A stretch of DNA of 26,605 nt, taken from the NCBI GenBank assembly GCA_963693365.1, contig CAVNZM010000053.1, positions 1-26,605 on the forward strand, in the 5' to 3' direction. Under the pieces are notes generated by a model. The model was not told the DNA's origin. It searched no databases and saw only the letters and a program-made list of their open reading frames with translations. This stretch comes from Amoebidium appalachense. Taxonomy: Eukaryota > Ichthyosporea. Position 1 is the stretch's first letter, and every line of letters starts with the position of its first letter. Made by a program: the position numbers and the translations under genes. This document shows positions 8,758 to 18,930 of this stretch, piece by piece.

Positions 8758-9602
8758 ATTTGGGATGAAAGCAGAGACACAGTGGTGCAGTGTGAAAACA
8801 CCACAGACACACACAACAACAAAACACGGAACGATCGGAGCAGTGTAACAACAGACATAATTTAGACCGATAAACCAATACTACTCGAATAAATACCTAA
8901 ATCCTCTAAGTCTAATCCATACATGACCGACCAGTCGGAAGCTATCCTAATAGAAACCAATCACTAAGAACCAATGCTTCAGAATCTATCGAAGACACAG
9001 ACACTAGTGCACCGTGTCCTCAAGGAGTTCTAACCTATGACACACTGCGCTCAGACATATCACACTAACCTTGATGATTGGTTAAAGCCCGGCAACACAT
9101 GAAAACTAAAGTAAATTAATGAAGTCCGTCTAAACACACATTTATTCTAATGTAGCCTAAGTGTGTTACCGTCCAATGAACACGTATTAAGTAACACAAA
9201 TCTACCTAACATATATTAGTAGAAAAGAAATACGATTATACACATGAAGACAAGGAGAGAAAGAAAAGAAAATAAGGAAGGAGAAAGAGAAAGGAAAAGA
9301 GAGCACAGATCAACAAACAAGATAGTAATAGCATAACTATAACCAGAGATATTTATGTACACACGAACATGTACACGTCTCTCCCTGAGTGGGTGGATCC
9401 GTGTACACACAAATAAATATTCTAATCGATATCACAATACACGATTAAAGCCGATACAACACGATTACAAGTATACAAGCATATCGGAGATCGATGCTAC
9501 ACTTTACATAATAGGAGTGTGGCATTTACACTAAGCATATGAACTGAAACATAACACAAACTGAGAAGATCTTACCATGTGTAAATACTACGTATTACAA
9601 CA
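8741..9602 (-). mobile_element. Solo LTR (862 bp) inserted in the DIRS Gag gene
   Basis: The insert starts TG and ends CA, is flanked by the 5-bp duplication ATCTC, and is related in inverse orientation to 20338-21265. No coding sequence lies within it. A single LTR with intact target duplication is best explained by recombination between two LTRs of a full element. LTR plus one duplication is 867 bases, a multiple of three, so the Gag frame is kept in phase on both sides, but a TAA in the LTR stops translation. Orientation is given relative to the right LTR, which leads into a leader. Confidence 0.88.
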
Positions 9603-9607
9603 ATCTC
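9603..9607 (+). other. Target-site duplication, right copy
   Basis: ATCTC, partner of 8736-8740. Confidence 0.85.
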
Positions 9608-9940
9608 CTCCTGCCACCCACTCTGCTCATCCCGGACGCATGTCAGCGCTGTGGCTTCCCCGACCACCCCAGCGCGGCCTGCCCCATGTACCCCAAGCCC
9701 GGCTGTGGTCTTGACGGCTTCAAGCCGCCCCACAAGCCCGGCGGGGGCCAAACCCCCAACCGCCCTGGCCCGCAACCCGGCCCGGCAAAACCGGCCCGAC
9801 CCGTGGATCTACCCGCGACGCACTGCAGGAATTTCCACATTAACGGTCGGTCCTGCGCTAAGCAGCCCTGCCCCTTCTCCCACGTGTGCCCGCTCTGCTC
9901 TGGCACACACCCCCGCAAAGACTGCAAGCACAATGCCTAG
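9603..9940 (+). CDS. DIRS-like Gag, C-terminal zinc-finger part
   Basis: This part has the same phase as the N-terminal part. It carries a retroviral-type zinc knuckle C-x2-C-x4-H-x4-C (CQRCGFPDHPSAAC, from 9641), a Pro-rich linker, and then a Cys/His-rich segment (CRNFHINGRSCAKQPCPFSH) continuing CPLCSGTHPRKDC, which resembles a CCCH finger followed by a second knuckle. These would bind nucleic acid. It ends with TAG at 9940. It is separated from the N-terminal part only by the solo LTR. Confidence 0.8.
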
Positions 9941-10126
9941 TCTACGCGCACACACACAGATAGAACAAAGGGGCTCGGAGCTAGGACACACGGGTACAAG
10001 GAAACGGAGCTCGGGAAAACGGGCCAATAGGGCTGAGTACAAATTTTCGCAGGCCAACTACGGCGCCCGCGCGCGCCAAGAATAAATGTCCCTACACAAA
10101 GACGTTATTCTGGCCACTGCACATAA
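9941..10126 (+). other. Gag-RT spacer
   Basis: There is no independent gene. An ATG at 10086 opens a Pro-rich frame that runs into the poly-C tract at 10325 and could be the true RT start (see the RT entry). Confidence 0.5.
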
Positions 10127-10321
10127 TTTTACTCCCCCCCCCCATCCCACGAGCCTCCCCTCCCCTGGCACTCACCTAGCACTCCCTCCCCCCCCTTCTT
10201 CTACCTCTGTGTCCGCCCACACCCGCGCGTGCTCGGGCATCCCCTGCACAGGGCCCCGCTGCCCTCCCTGCAAACCCTCCCTCGGGCCCAGCTGCCCTAC
10301 TCTAACCCCCCCGGGGCCCTG

Positions 10322-10357
<36 letters not shown>

Positions 10358-12043
10358 CTGCCGGGACCTCCCCGAGGGCGCCCCACCCTTGCTAACCACA
10401 CCTTCCCCCGAGGCTCAGACCCGGAGGCCCGCCCGCTGCCCCAGCACCACATTGACACCTCCCGCCTCCGGGAGCTGCTGGCATCCTACCCAGACCAATC
10501 ATTCGCCGCGCAGCTCCTCCACGATGTCGAATTCGGTGTCGACAACGGCTACCGCGGCCCCTCCACCTCTCGGGTGGGCCCCAACCTACCCACCACCCCG
10601 GCTGCTGCTGCCGCTATCACGGCGGATATTGCCAACGAAGTCGCCCTCGGCCACCTGCGCGGCCCCCTCTCCCCGGACCAATTCTTCGCCGAATTTCCGG
10701 TCCACCGTTCCTCCCCCATCGGCGCCGTTACTAAAAAAGGGAACCCCCCCAAGTACCGTCGAATTCACCACCTCTCATGGCCCCGGGGCAGCAGCGTCAA
10801 TGACAGCGTCACCTACCCCGACGAACTTCAGTACATTCGAGCCCGGGACGTCACCCAGCTCATTCTCGACGCAGGCCCCGGCTGCTACATGGCCGTGGCA
10901 GACGTGCAGGCTGCCTTCCGGCACATGCCCATCCGACCAGAAGACCATCACTTAATTGCATTCAAATGGCAGGGGCATTTTTACGTTGACACCCGACTGC
11001 CCTTCGGCCTGAAATCTAGCCCAGCCATCTGGGAACGGATCGCGGCCACCCTCCAGTGGCTGGCACACCAGCACGGTGTTACCCTCATCCGCCACTACGT
11101 AGACGACTGGATTATAGTCGCCCCCACCCAAGAGCAGTGCCAACGTCACCTATCCACCTTCCTGCAACTCTGCCGAGAGCTGCACATTGCCATCTCCGAA
11201 GACAAGATGCAGGGCCCGGCTACCCGTATTGTCTTCATCGGTATCGAATTCGACTCCGTCACCATGATGGAGGCACGGATCCCTGCTTCCAAACTCTCGG
11301 ACCTACTCGACCTCACTTCCCACCCAACACCCACCATCACCATTCGGGACCTGCAATCCCTCCTCGGAAAACTCACCTGGTGTGCCCAGCTGGTCCCCCC
11401 CGGGCGGGCCTTCTCCCAGCGCCTATGGGCCCTTCTCCGAAAACACCCACACCTTGCCGGGCACCACCACATACGGCTGTCTGCTGCCGCCCAGGCAGAC
11501 ATAACCGAATGGCACCAGTTCCTCACATCATGGAATGGGGTGCACCTTATCACCCCCCCCACATACACCACCCTGGCCACCGATGCTGCCGGATCCGTGG
11601 GTCTAGGGGGCCACTGGCTCGACCAATGGTTTTTCATGCCCTGGTCTCCCCCCACCCAAGCCCTCTATACTCATGAGGGTAAACTCGGTTCCTCCGTCAT
11701 CGAACTCTTGGCCATCGCAGCCGCCGTGGCCCTCTGGGCCCCCTCCTGGTCCACCCACCATGTCCGTATTTTATGCGACAACACGGGTGCTGTGTCTGAC
11801 CTGCACTCCCGGTCTTCCCCCCACCCCGTGATGGCCAAACTTATTCGGTTCATCACCCGCATGGAAATGCAATACCAATTCACGTTACAGGCCTCCTACC
11901 TACCGGGACCCCTCAACCATCTAGCCGATGCCATTTCTCGTAACCAACTTTCCCGAGCCCGACGACTCCGACCTTCCCTGCAACCGGAGCCCTGCCCCGT
12001 CCCCTCCTGGGTCCACGAGTTCCTATCCTATCCCCTGGGCTAA
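10127..12043 (+). CDS. DIRS-like reverse transcriptase-RNase H
   Basis: The frame is open from 10127 to TAA at 12041-12043 and overlaps an ATG-started Pro-rich frame from 10086. A Pro-rich N terminus precedes the RT domain: VADVQAAFRHMPI (motif A Asp at 10901), LPFGLKSSPAIW (motif B) and YVDD (11096-11107, catalytic). RNase H follows with ATDAAGSVGLGGHW (Asp, 11582), Glu in SSVIELLA (11702), CDNTGA (Asp, 11777) and HLADAISR (Asp, 11927), so all four acidic residues are present. It copies element RNA to DNA and removes the RNA. The only defect is at the 5' end: there is no ATG in this frame before the poly-C tract, whereas the 10086 frame would join it if the tract were one base longer. Confidence 0.93.
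10325..10356 (+). repeat. 32-base poly-C tract in RT gene
   Basis: An uninterrupted run of C encodes the poly-proline of the RT N terminus. It is where the frame switches between the ATG-started frame and the RT frame. Length variation or sequencing error is likely in a run this long. Confidence 0.95.
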
Positions 12044-12045
12044 CA

Positions 12046-12068
12046 CCCCCCCCCCCCCCCCCCCCCCC
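12046..12068 (+). repeat. 23-base poly-C tract between RT and recombinase
   Basis: An uninterrupted C run starts two bases after the RT stop codon, at the boundary between the RT and recombinase frames. Confidence 0.95.
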
Positions 12069-12069
12069 A

Positions 12070-13143
12070 GATCTCCCCTTCCGGAGCAACGCCGGCAGAT
12101 TGGCCCCCCACTTTGCTCCGGCCGAGCTGCTTCGAGCCACCACCACCCTGCAGGAATGCCAGGCCCTGAGTCTCAACCTCGACTCTCGGGCCTTTTACTC
12201 CCGGGTGCAAAAAGTGTTCATCGATTTTTGTGTGGCATCTCGGCTGCAGTCCTCCTCCGGGCCCTACCTCCCGGCCTCCCCACACACCGTGCAGCTCTTT
12301 CTCGCCTGGTGTGCCCAACGAGGGGTACAGGCTTCTTCCTTGGCCGGCTACAATTCGGCCATCACCAGGCTCCACCTCGACATGGGCCTCCCTGCTCCCT
12401 ACCCCCACGACAAGTCTCTGGCCTGGTTCCTACGAGGGGTGGGCAGATGGCAGGTTTCTCACAACATCCGGCCCCGATCATCTACCAGGGAGCCCCTCCT
12501 GCCCTCCCACCTCAGCCTACTCCATGGCCAGTGCCCCACCAAGGCCTCCTCGGCCAATCTCCGGCTATGGACGGTCCTCATCGTCGGTTTTTGTGGTCTC
12601 CTCCGTTCGGGGGAATTTACCTCCAAGACCCTGACTTCCTTCGACCCGGCCCGTCACGTTAAAAGGAAGGACGTGACCTTCAGCTACACCCCCTCCGGTA
12701 CTTTGTCCCATGCCACCCTCCACCTGCCAACCTCCAAGACGGATGTACAGGCCCAAGGTGTCAACGTCACTCTCGCTGCCCTGCCCCTCACCCACTTCTC
12801 CCCAGCCCATCTCCTCCGGCAGTTCCTGGATACAACGTCCGGTCAACCCAACGACCCCCTGTTCAGTCTCGGTGGCATTCCCTACACCAAGGGTGCTTTC
12901 TCTGCCGACTTCCGTGCTCTCCTCTCCCGGGCAGGCCTCTCACCCTCCCGGTTTGCCGGCCACAGCCTCCGAATCGGGGGGGCCACAGACCTGGCTGAGG
13001 CCGGGGTCGACAACTCCCGGATCAAACAACTCGGCAGATGATTCTGTAAGTGGGCCTCCGACTGTTTCCTGATCTATACTCGACTTCGCCCGGTCTCCAT
13101 TGCTGCCACTACCACACGTGTATTCGCCTCTATTCTTAAGTGA
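12070..13143 (+). CDS. DIRS-like tyrosine recombinase with in-frame TGA
   Basis: The product is a phage-integrase-like recombinase that would insert the circular DNA intermediate without target duplication. An N-terminal SAM-like core-binding part (FIDFCVASRLQ, LAGYNSAITRLHLDMGLP) precedes the catalytic domain with GLLRSGEF (first Arg, 12604), HSLRIGGATDLAEAG (His 12961, Arg 12970) and ASDCFLIYTRL (nucleophile Tyr, 13075). Between GR and W, which are adjacent in relatives, sit twelve extra bases containing TGA (13039-13041); the same frame then continues to TGA at 13141. As read, the protein loses its catalytic tyrosine. No ATG lies near the start of the frame, which is open back through the poly-C tract into the RT gene, so expression by frameshift or reinitiation is likely. 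Confidence 0.88.
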
Positions 13144-13171
13144 AACCTTTGGAGCAAGCATACTGCTCTCG

Positions 13172-13261
13172 TGCCGTGGTTTACAACCATTGCAGGTTCA
13201 CTTTCGTCCAAGGGGATGTCCCCCTAGAGGCAACACACGTCCCGGAGTAGTTTTTTCATAG
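13172..13261 (+). repeat. Split direct repeat B1
   Basis: The ~90-bp repeat TGCCGTGGTTTAC...CATAG abuts A2. It contains a GC-rich hairpin (AGGGGATGTCCCCCT). B2 at 13744 and the remnant copy at 6128 are close matches; B2 has an extra TGAA. Confidence 0.92.
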
Positions 13262-13262
13262 A

Positions 13263-13613
13263 GGTTTTATTTGTGGAATTTATTGACATAAATATTTTTT
13301 CTGGGTAAACACGTAGGATGGGTGTTCGGTATCAACATAACCATGTAGGCTTCATTTCGTGTTTTAGCAGTTCGCGGTTGGCTGCCCGCACACGGGCACC
13401 TATTAGCCAATCAAAACATCAGATTCCACATATCACTAGACCGAGTTTCGATTGGCTCGGATCAGATTTCACATATCACTAGATCGATTTTTGATTGGCT
13501 CAAATCGGTAGGCTTAGGTATATAAGCACGACAGTTTTTAGCAGATCAGCAAGCTACAAACACAACTTCTGTGTTTAGCACTCACAGCCTTACAGCTATA
13601 TATTCCTTTTTCA
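13263..13613 (+). repeat. Split direct repeat A2
   Basis: An internal copy of A1, 351 bp, directly after B1. The B1-A2 junction has the same order as the joined ends of a circular element, so it can serve as the template for end joining. Confidence 0.93.
13519..13526 (+). promoter_or_regulatory. TATA box in A2
   Basis: TATATAAG in the same context as the A1 promoter. It would start a short transcript toward B2 and the right satellite block. Confidence 0.55.
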
Positions 13614-13743
13614 CCCACCCACCTACACCCACACTCAACCCCCATTGATCCACACATACATGCTGTTTTTTCACGGGGCGAAGACTTCCCCCGTTTTTTG
13701 GGCACAAGGACCTCACGGATCAATAAATTGATGACTGGGGGCT
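13614..13743 (+). other. A2-B2 spacer with 3' end signals
   Basis: This sequence, shared with the remnant at 5997-6127, follows A2 and is absent after A1. It contains a hairpin-prone segment (CGGGGCGAAGACTTCCCCCG) and the poly(A) signal. Confidence 0.75.
13722..13727 (+). terminator. AATAAA poly(A) signal of DIRS-like element
   Basis: AATAAA is 17 bases before B2, so cleavage would fall close to the A2-spacer/B2 boundary and exclude B2 from the RNA. The remnant has the same signal at 6106-6111. Confidence 0.65.
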
Positions 13744-13838
13744 TGCCGTGGTTTACAACCATTGCAGGTTCACTTTCGTCCAAGGGGATGTCCCCCTAGA
13801 GGCAACTGAACACACGTCCCGGAGTAGTTTTTTCATAG
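13744..13838 (+). repeat. Split direct repeat B2 (element 3' end)
   Basis: A copy of B1 ending in TTTTTTCATAG, directly followed by satellite sequence ACATATATTATGCTACAAGG. Confidence 0.9.
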
Positions 13839-15305
13839 ATACATATATTATGCTACAAGGGGGGTTCTATACGAGCTACAACGTTGTGTTTTTTTCGTGT
13901 GACCCTCGTACTCCAGGGGCACATTCACCAACCCCCCCATAAACGTTGTGGTAAATTTCTCGTGCGAGAGGCTGTTCTGTGGGTAGTTATTGAAAAAACC
14001 AATAATGTCTAGGTAACACATGTACATATACTATGCTACAAGGGGGGTTCTAAACGAGCTACAACGTTGTGTTTTTTTCGTGTGACCCTCGTACTCCAGG
14101 GGCACATTCACCATCCCCCCCATAAACGTTGTGGTAAATGTCTCGTGCTAGAAGCTGTTCTGTGGGTAGTTATTGAAAAAACCAATAATGTGTAAGTAAC
14201 ATATGAACATATATTATGCTACAAGGGGGGTTCTATTCGAGCTACAACGTTGTGTTTTTTTCGTGTGACCCTCGTACTCCAGGGGCACATTCACTATCCG
14301 CCCCATAAACGTTGTGGTAAATGTCTCGTGCTAGAAGCTGTTCTGTGGGTAGTTATTGAAAAAACCAATAATGTGTAAGTAACACATGTACATATACTAT
14401 GCTACAAGGGGGGTTCTATTCGAGCTACAACCTTGTGTTTTTTTCGTGTGGCCCTCGTACTCCAGGGGCACATTCACCATCCCCCCCATAAACGTTGTGG
14501 TAAATTACTCGTGCGAGAGGCTGTTCTGTGGGTAGTTATTGAAAAAACCAATAATGTCTAGGTAACACATGTACATATACTATGCTACAAGGGGGGTTCT
14601 AAACGAGCTACAACGTTGTGTTTTTTTCGTGTGACCCTCGTACTCCAGGGGCACATTCACCATCCCCCCCATAAACGTTGTGGTAAATGTCTCGTGCTAG
14701 AAGCTGCTCTGTGGGTAGTTATTGAAAAAACCAATAATGTGTAAGTAACACATGAACATATATTATGCTACAAGGGGGGTTCTATTCGAGCTACAACGTT
14801 GTGTTTTTTTCGTGTGACCCTCGTACTCCAGGGGCACATTCACTATCCCCCCCATAAACGTTGTGGTAAATGTCTCGTGCTAGAAGCTGTTCTGTGGGTA
14901 GTTATTGAAAAAACCAATAATGTGTAAGTAACACATGTACATATACTATGCTACAAGGGGGGTTCTATTCGAGCTACAACCTTGTGTTTTTTTCGTGTGG
15001 CCCTCGTACTCCAGGGGCACATTCACCATCCCCCCCATAAACGTTGTGGTAAATATCTCGTGCGAGAGGCTGTTCTGTGGGTAGTTATTGAAAAAACCAA
15101 AAATGCCTAGGTAACACATGGACATATACTATGCTACAAGGGGGGTTCTATACGAGCTACAACGTTGTGTTTTTTTCGTGTGACCCTCGTACTCCAAGGG
15201 CACATTCACCATCCCTCCTTATAATTTGTGGTGAATTTATCGTGCTAGAAGCTACTCTGTGGGTAGTTAGTGAAAAAACCCGATGCTTATAAGTAACGCA
15301 TGCAC
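13839..15305 (+). repeat. 183-bp satellite array, right block (8 units)
   Basis: GGGGGGTTCTA markers at 13859, 14042, 14225, 14408, 14591, 14774, 14957 and 15140 are spaced exactly 183 bp. Three unit types (TCTAAACG; TCTATTCG with GAACATATATT; TCTATTCG with ACAACCTTG) repeat in order, giving a 549-bp three-unit higher-order period. The last unit decays after about 15215. Confidence 0.95.
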
Positions 15306-15660
<355 letters not shown>

Positions 15661-15990
15661 TCGTTTTGCAGATATATCGACTAGAGTCCCTCATCAGGGG
15701 ACACATTCACAGTACTTTATTAAGATCGGCCTTCAAGGCCAAAAAAGCTCAATCTCGAGTAAGATTAGATAGCATTTTATGAGGCCGGCCAGGCCTTAAA
15801 TACAAAAAGGAGAAAAAACAACACACAGCTAAACATAGATCTAATATTAGCTAAATCAATCGACACACTGATACATTGCCTGGAGTAAACAGCATCTATC
15901 CCACTGGTACATGTACTGTCATCATCCAACCAACACCCGTGTAGTACCTTTGTCAAGCGTTCCTACGATACTACATAAGAGAAGAGAGGG
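15661..15990. other. Spacer with short palindromes
   Basis: No gene was seen. GGCCTTCAAGGCC near 15729 and AGGCCGGCCAGGCCT near 15782 are short GC-rich inverted repeats in an otherwise AT-rich spacer. Confidence 0.5.
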
Positions 15991-16145
15991 TTATATGTGT
16001 ACGTGTGTACGTGTGTACGTGTGTGTGTATGTGTGTATGTGTGAGGGAGGGAGGGAGGGAGGGTTGGGAGGGAGGGAGGGAGGGAGGGGGGAGGGAGGGA
16101 GGGAGGGAGGGAGAGAAAGAGAGAAAGAGAGAGAGTGTGCATGTC

Positions 16146-16180
<35 letters not shown>

Positions 16181-16248
16181 GTGTGTGTGTGAGTGCATAT
16201 GTGAGTGTGCATGTGCATGTGCATGTGCATGTGCATGTGCATGTGTGT

Positions 16249-16295
<47 letters not shown>

Positions 16296-16754
16296 GGAGG
16301 GAGGGAGGGAGGGAGGGAGGGAGGGAGGGAGGGAGGGAGGGAGGGACGGAGGGAGGGAGGGAGGGATGGTTGGGAGGGAGGGAGGGAGGGGGGAGGGAGG
16401 GAGGGAGGGAGGGAGAGAAAGAGAGAGAGACAGTGTGTGTGTGCATATCTGTATGTGTGTGTGTGTGTGCGTGTGTGTGTGTGTGTGTGCATGTGTGAGT
16501 GTACATGTGCATGTGTGTGTGTCTGTGTGTGCATATGTGCATGTGTGTGTGTGTGTGTGTGTATGCGTGTCTGTGTCTGATGTGTGGATGTCTGTGTATG
16601 TTGTGTGTGTGTGTATGTCTGTGTGTGTGTATGTGCTCAGTTGAAAGGGAAGGGGGGGAGAGGGGGGATGCACCGTGTGTGTGCATGTGTGCACGTGTGT
16701 GTGTGTGTGCTCTGTGGAGAGGGAAGGGGAGGGGGGAAATGCACCGTGTGTGTG

Positions 16755-16808
<54 letters not shown>

Positions 16809-16965
16809 CGTGTTGTGTGTTTGTCTGTGTGTGCATGTCTGTGTGCATCGTGTGTGGTGTGTGTGTGTATGTGCATGTCTGTGCATGTGTGCATGTGCTC
16901 GGTGGAGAGGGAAGGGCAAGGGGGGGATTCGTGTCCGTGCATGTGTGCATGTGTGCATGTGTGTG

Positions 16966-17010
<45 letters not shown>

Positions 17011-17241
17011 ATGTATGTGTGTGTGTATGTGCTCAGTTGAGCGGGGAAGGGGGGGGGGGGGGATGCACCGTGTGTGTGCATGTGTGCACGTGTGTGTGTG
17101 TGTGTGCTCTGTGGAGAGGGAAGGGGAGGGGAGGAAATGCACCGTGTGTGTGCATATGTGTGTGTGTCTCTCTGTATGTGTGTGTGTGTGTGTTGTGTGT
17201 TTGTGTGTGTGAGCATGTCTGTGTACGTCGTGTGTGTGTGT

Positions 17242-17305
<64 letters not shown>

Positions 17306-17500
17306 GGTGTGTGTGTGTGTCCCGGTGTGCATGTGTGTGCGTGTGTGTGAGTGCATGTTTTTGGAGTGCATGTTTTTGCATTGTGTGCGAGCATGTGGAT
17401 GCCTTGGTGAGAACAAGATTGGACGGTGTCGAATGCTGTGTGTGTTATGTGTGTGTGTGTGTGTGTGTGTGTATCTGTGTGCGTGTGTGTTTTTTTGGGG
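15991..17500 (+). repeat. Compound GT/GGGA microsatellite with larger duplications
   Basis: The block mixes (GT)n, (GTGCAT)n, (GGGA)n and GAGA tracts. Two ~308-bp units share a GGTTGGGAGGGAGGG core and AGAGAAAGAGAGA end (near 16060 and 16369). Two ~396-bp units start CTCAGTTGA at 16636 and 17032, each containing ATGCACCGTGTGTGTGCATG. Long open frames here are low-complexity artefacts. Confidence 0.95.
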
Positions 17501-17875
17501 GGAGAGGGTAGTAGGAGGACAAGAGGGGGGGGGGGGGGGGGGGGGGTGGTAAAGAGTACGAGAGAAAGGGGTAGAATTTCAGACATGTGGAGGCTTGAGC
17601 AAAAGCAGGTTAAGTCCATAATGGGTAAAACCGGCGCTGGAACGAGAGGGGAAGGGGGGGGGGGGGGGGGGGGGGGGGGGGTGATGATGTGTGCATTCGA
17701 GGGTGGCAGCCAAAGAAGCAAAGCATCGCAAAGGACATTGGAATAGAGGGACACAGGACCAAAACAGGATCAATGGGAGAAGAGGGAAAAAAATTAATAG
17801 TTATCGGGGAGGGATAAGAAGAAATACTGCAAGTAATCGAGGCGAACAGGTATGGGGGGAACCGGGCAGGAAGAA

Positions 17876-17908
<33 letters not shown>

Positions 17909-18190
17909 GTGAAGGACGAGAGGGTGGGTCACAAGGACAGAGATTATTCAGTACAGACTAAGGCTTCAGCCGGGAAGGGAGGGGGGGGGGGGGGGGAGGG
18001 GAGAGGAGGGGGTGGGGGGGGGGTCATAAAAGGACAAGGAAAGGAGGTGATTTCAGCAACCAGTCGAGGCTTGAACAAGAGTAGGTGAAGTTTGTAACGG
18101 TTAGCAAAACTGGTGCTAGAACGAGAGAGGAAACACACAGTGAAACGTAAAAGAGGGTAGAGAGTTGAGAGGAAGAAGGGGAAGTTTGTG
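17501..18190 (+). repeat. Poly-G tracts with degenerate ~474-bp duplication
   Basis: Several pure or nearly pure G runs of roughly 20-30 bases are separated by short unique-looking segments. Two of these segments are related: GAGGCTTGAGCAA near 17591 and GAGGCTTGAACAA near 18065, with homology continuing through GGTAAAACCGGCGCTGGAACGA and its partner. No gene was seen. Confidence 0.85.
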
Positions 18191-18218
18191 TGTGTGCGTG
18201 TATGCATGGGTGGGTGGG

Positions 18219-18930
<712 letters not shown>

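Larger units (their letters stand above)
7526..13838 (+). mobile_element. DIRS-like tyrosine-recombinase retrotransposon with split direct repeats
   Basis: The order is A1, Gag, RT-RNase H, tyrosine recombinase, B1, A2, spacer, B2. A and B repeats are direct, as in PAT/Ngaro-type members of the DIRS order, rather than the inverted repeats of DIRS1. There is no integrase or aspartic protease, and satellite sequence on both sides shows no obvious target duplication, as expected for recombinase-mediated insertion. A1 and A2 differ at one visible position in 351, so the insertion is young. Defects: a solo LTR in Gag, a frame break at a poly-C tract in the RT gene and an in-frame TGA just before the catalytic tyrosine. 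Confidence 0.93.

Noticed and set aside
9216-9410. 64-residue frame in the LTR (also 20534-20728)
   Set aside because: Related in both LTR copies because they are related LTRs; low-complexity Leu/Ser/Phe content from a pyrimidine-rich tract, with no domain.
8741-9602. Intron in the DIRS Gag gene (starts GTAAAA at 8742)
   Set aside because: TG...CA ends, a perfect ATCTC duplication and a related copy at 20338-21265 identify a solo LTR; no suitable AG acceptor lies at the 3' edge.
8741-9602. Non-autonomous DNA transposon with terminal inverted repeats
   Set aside because: End similarity (TTGTA...AGTATTT) is weak, while TG/CA ends, 5-bp duplication and the PBS-like site after the second copy favour an LTR.
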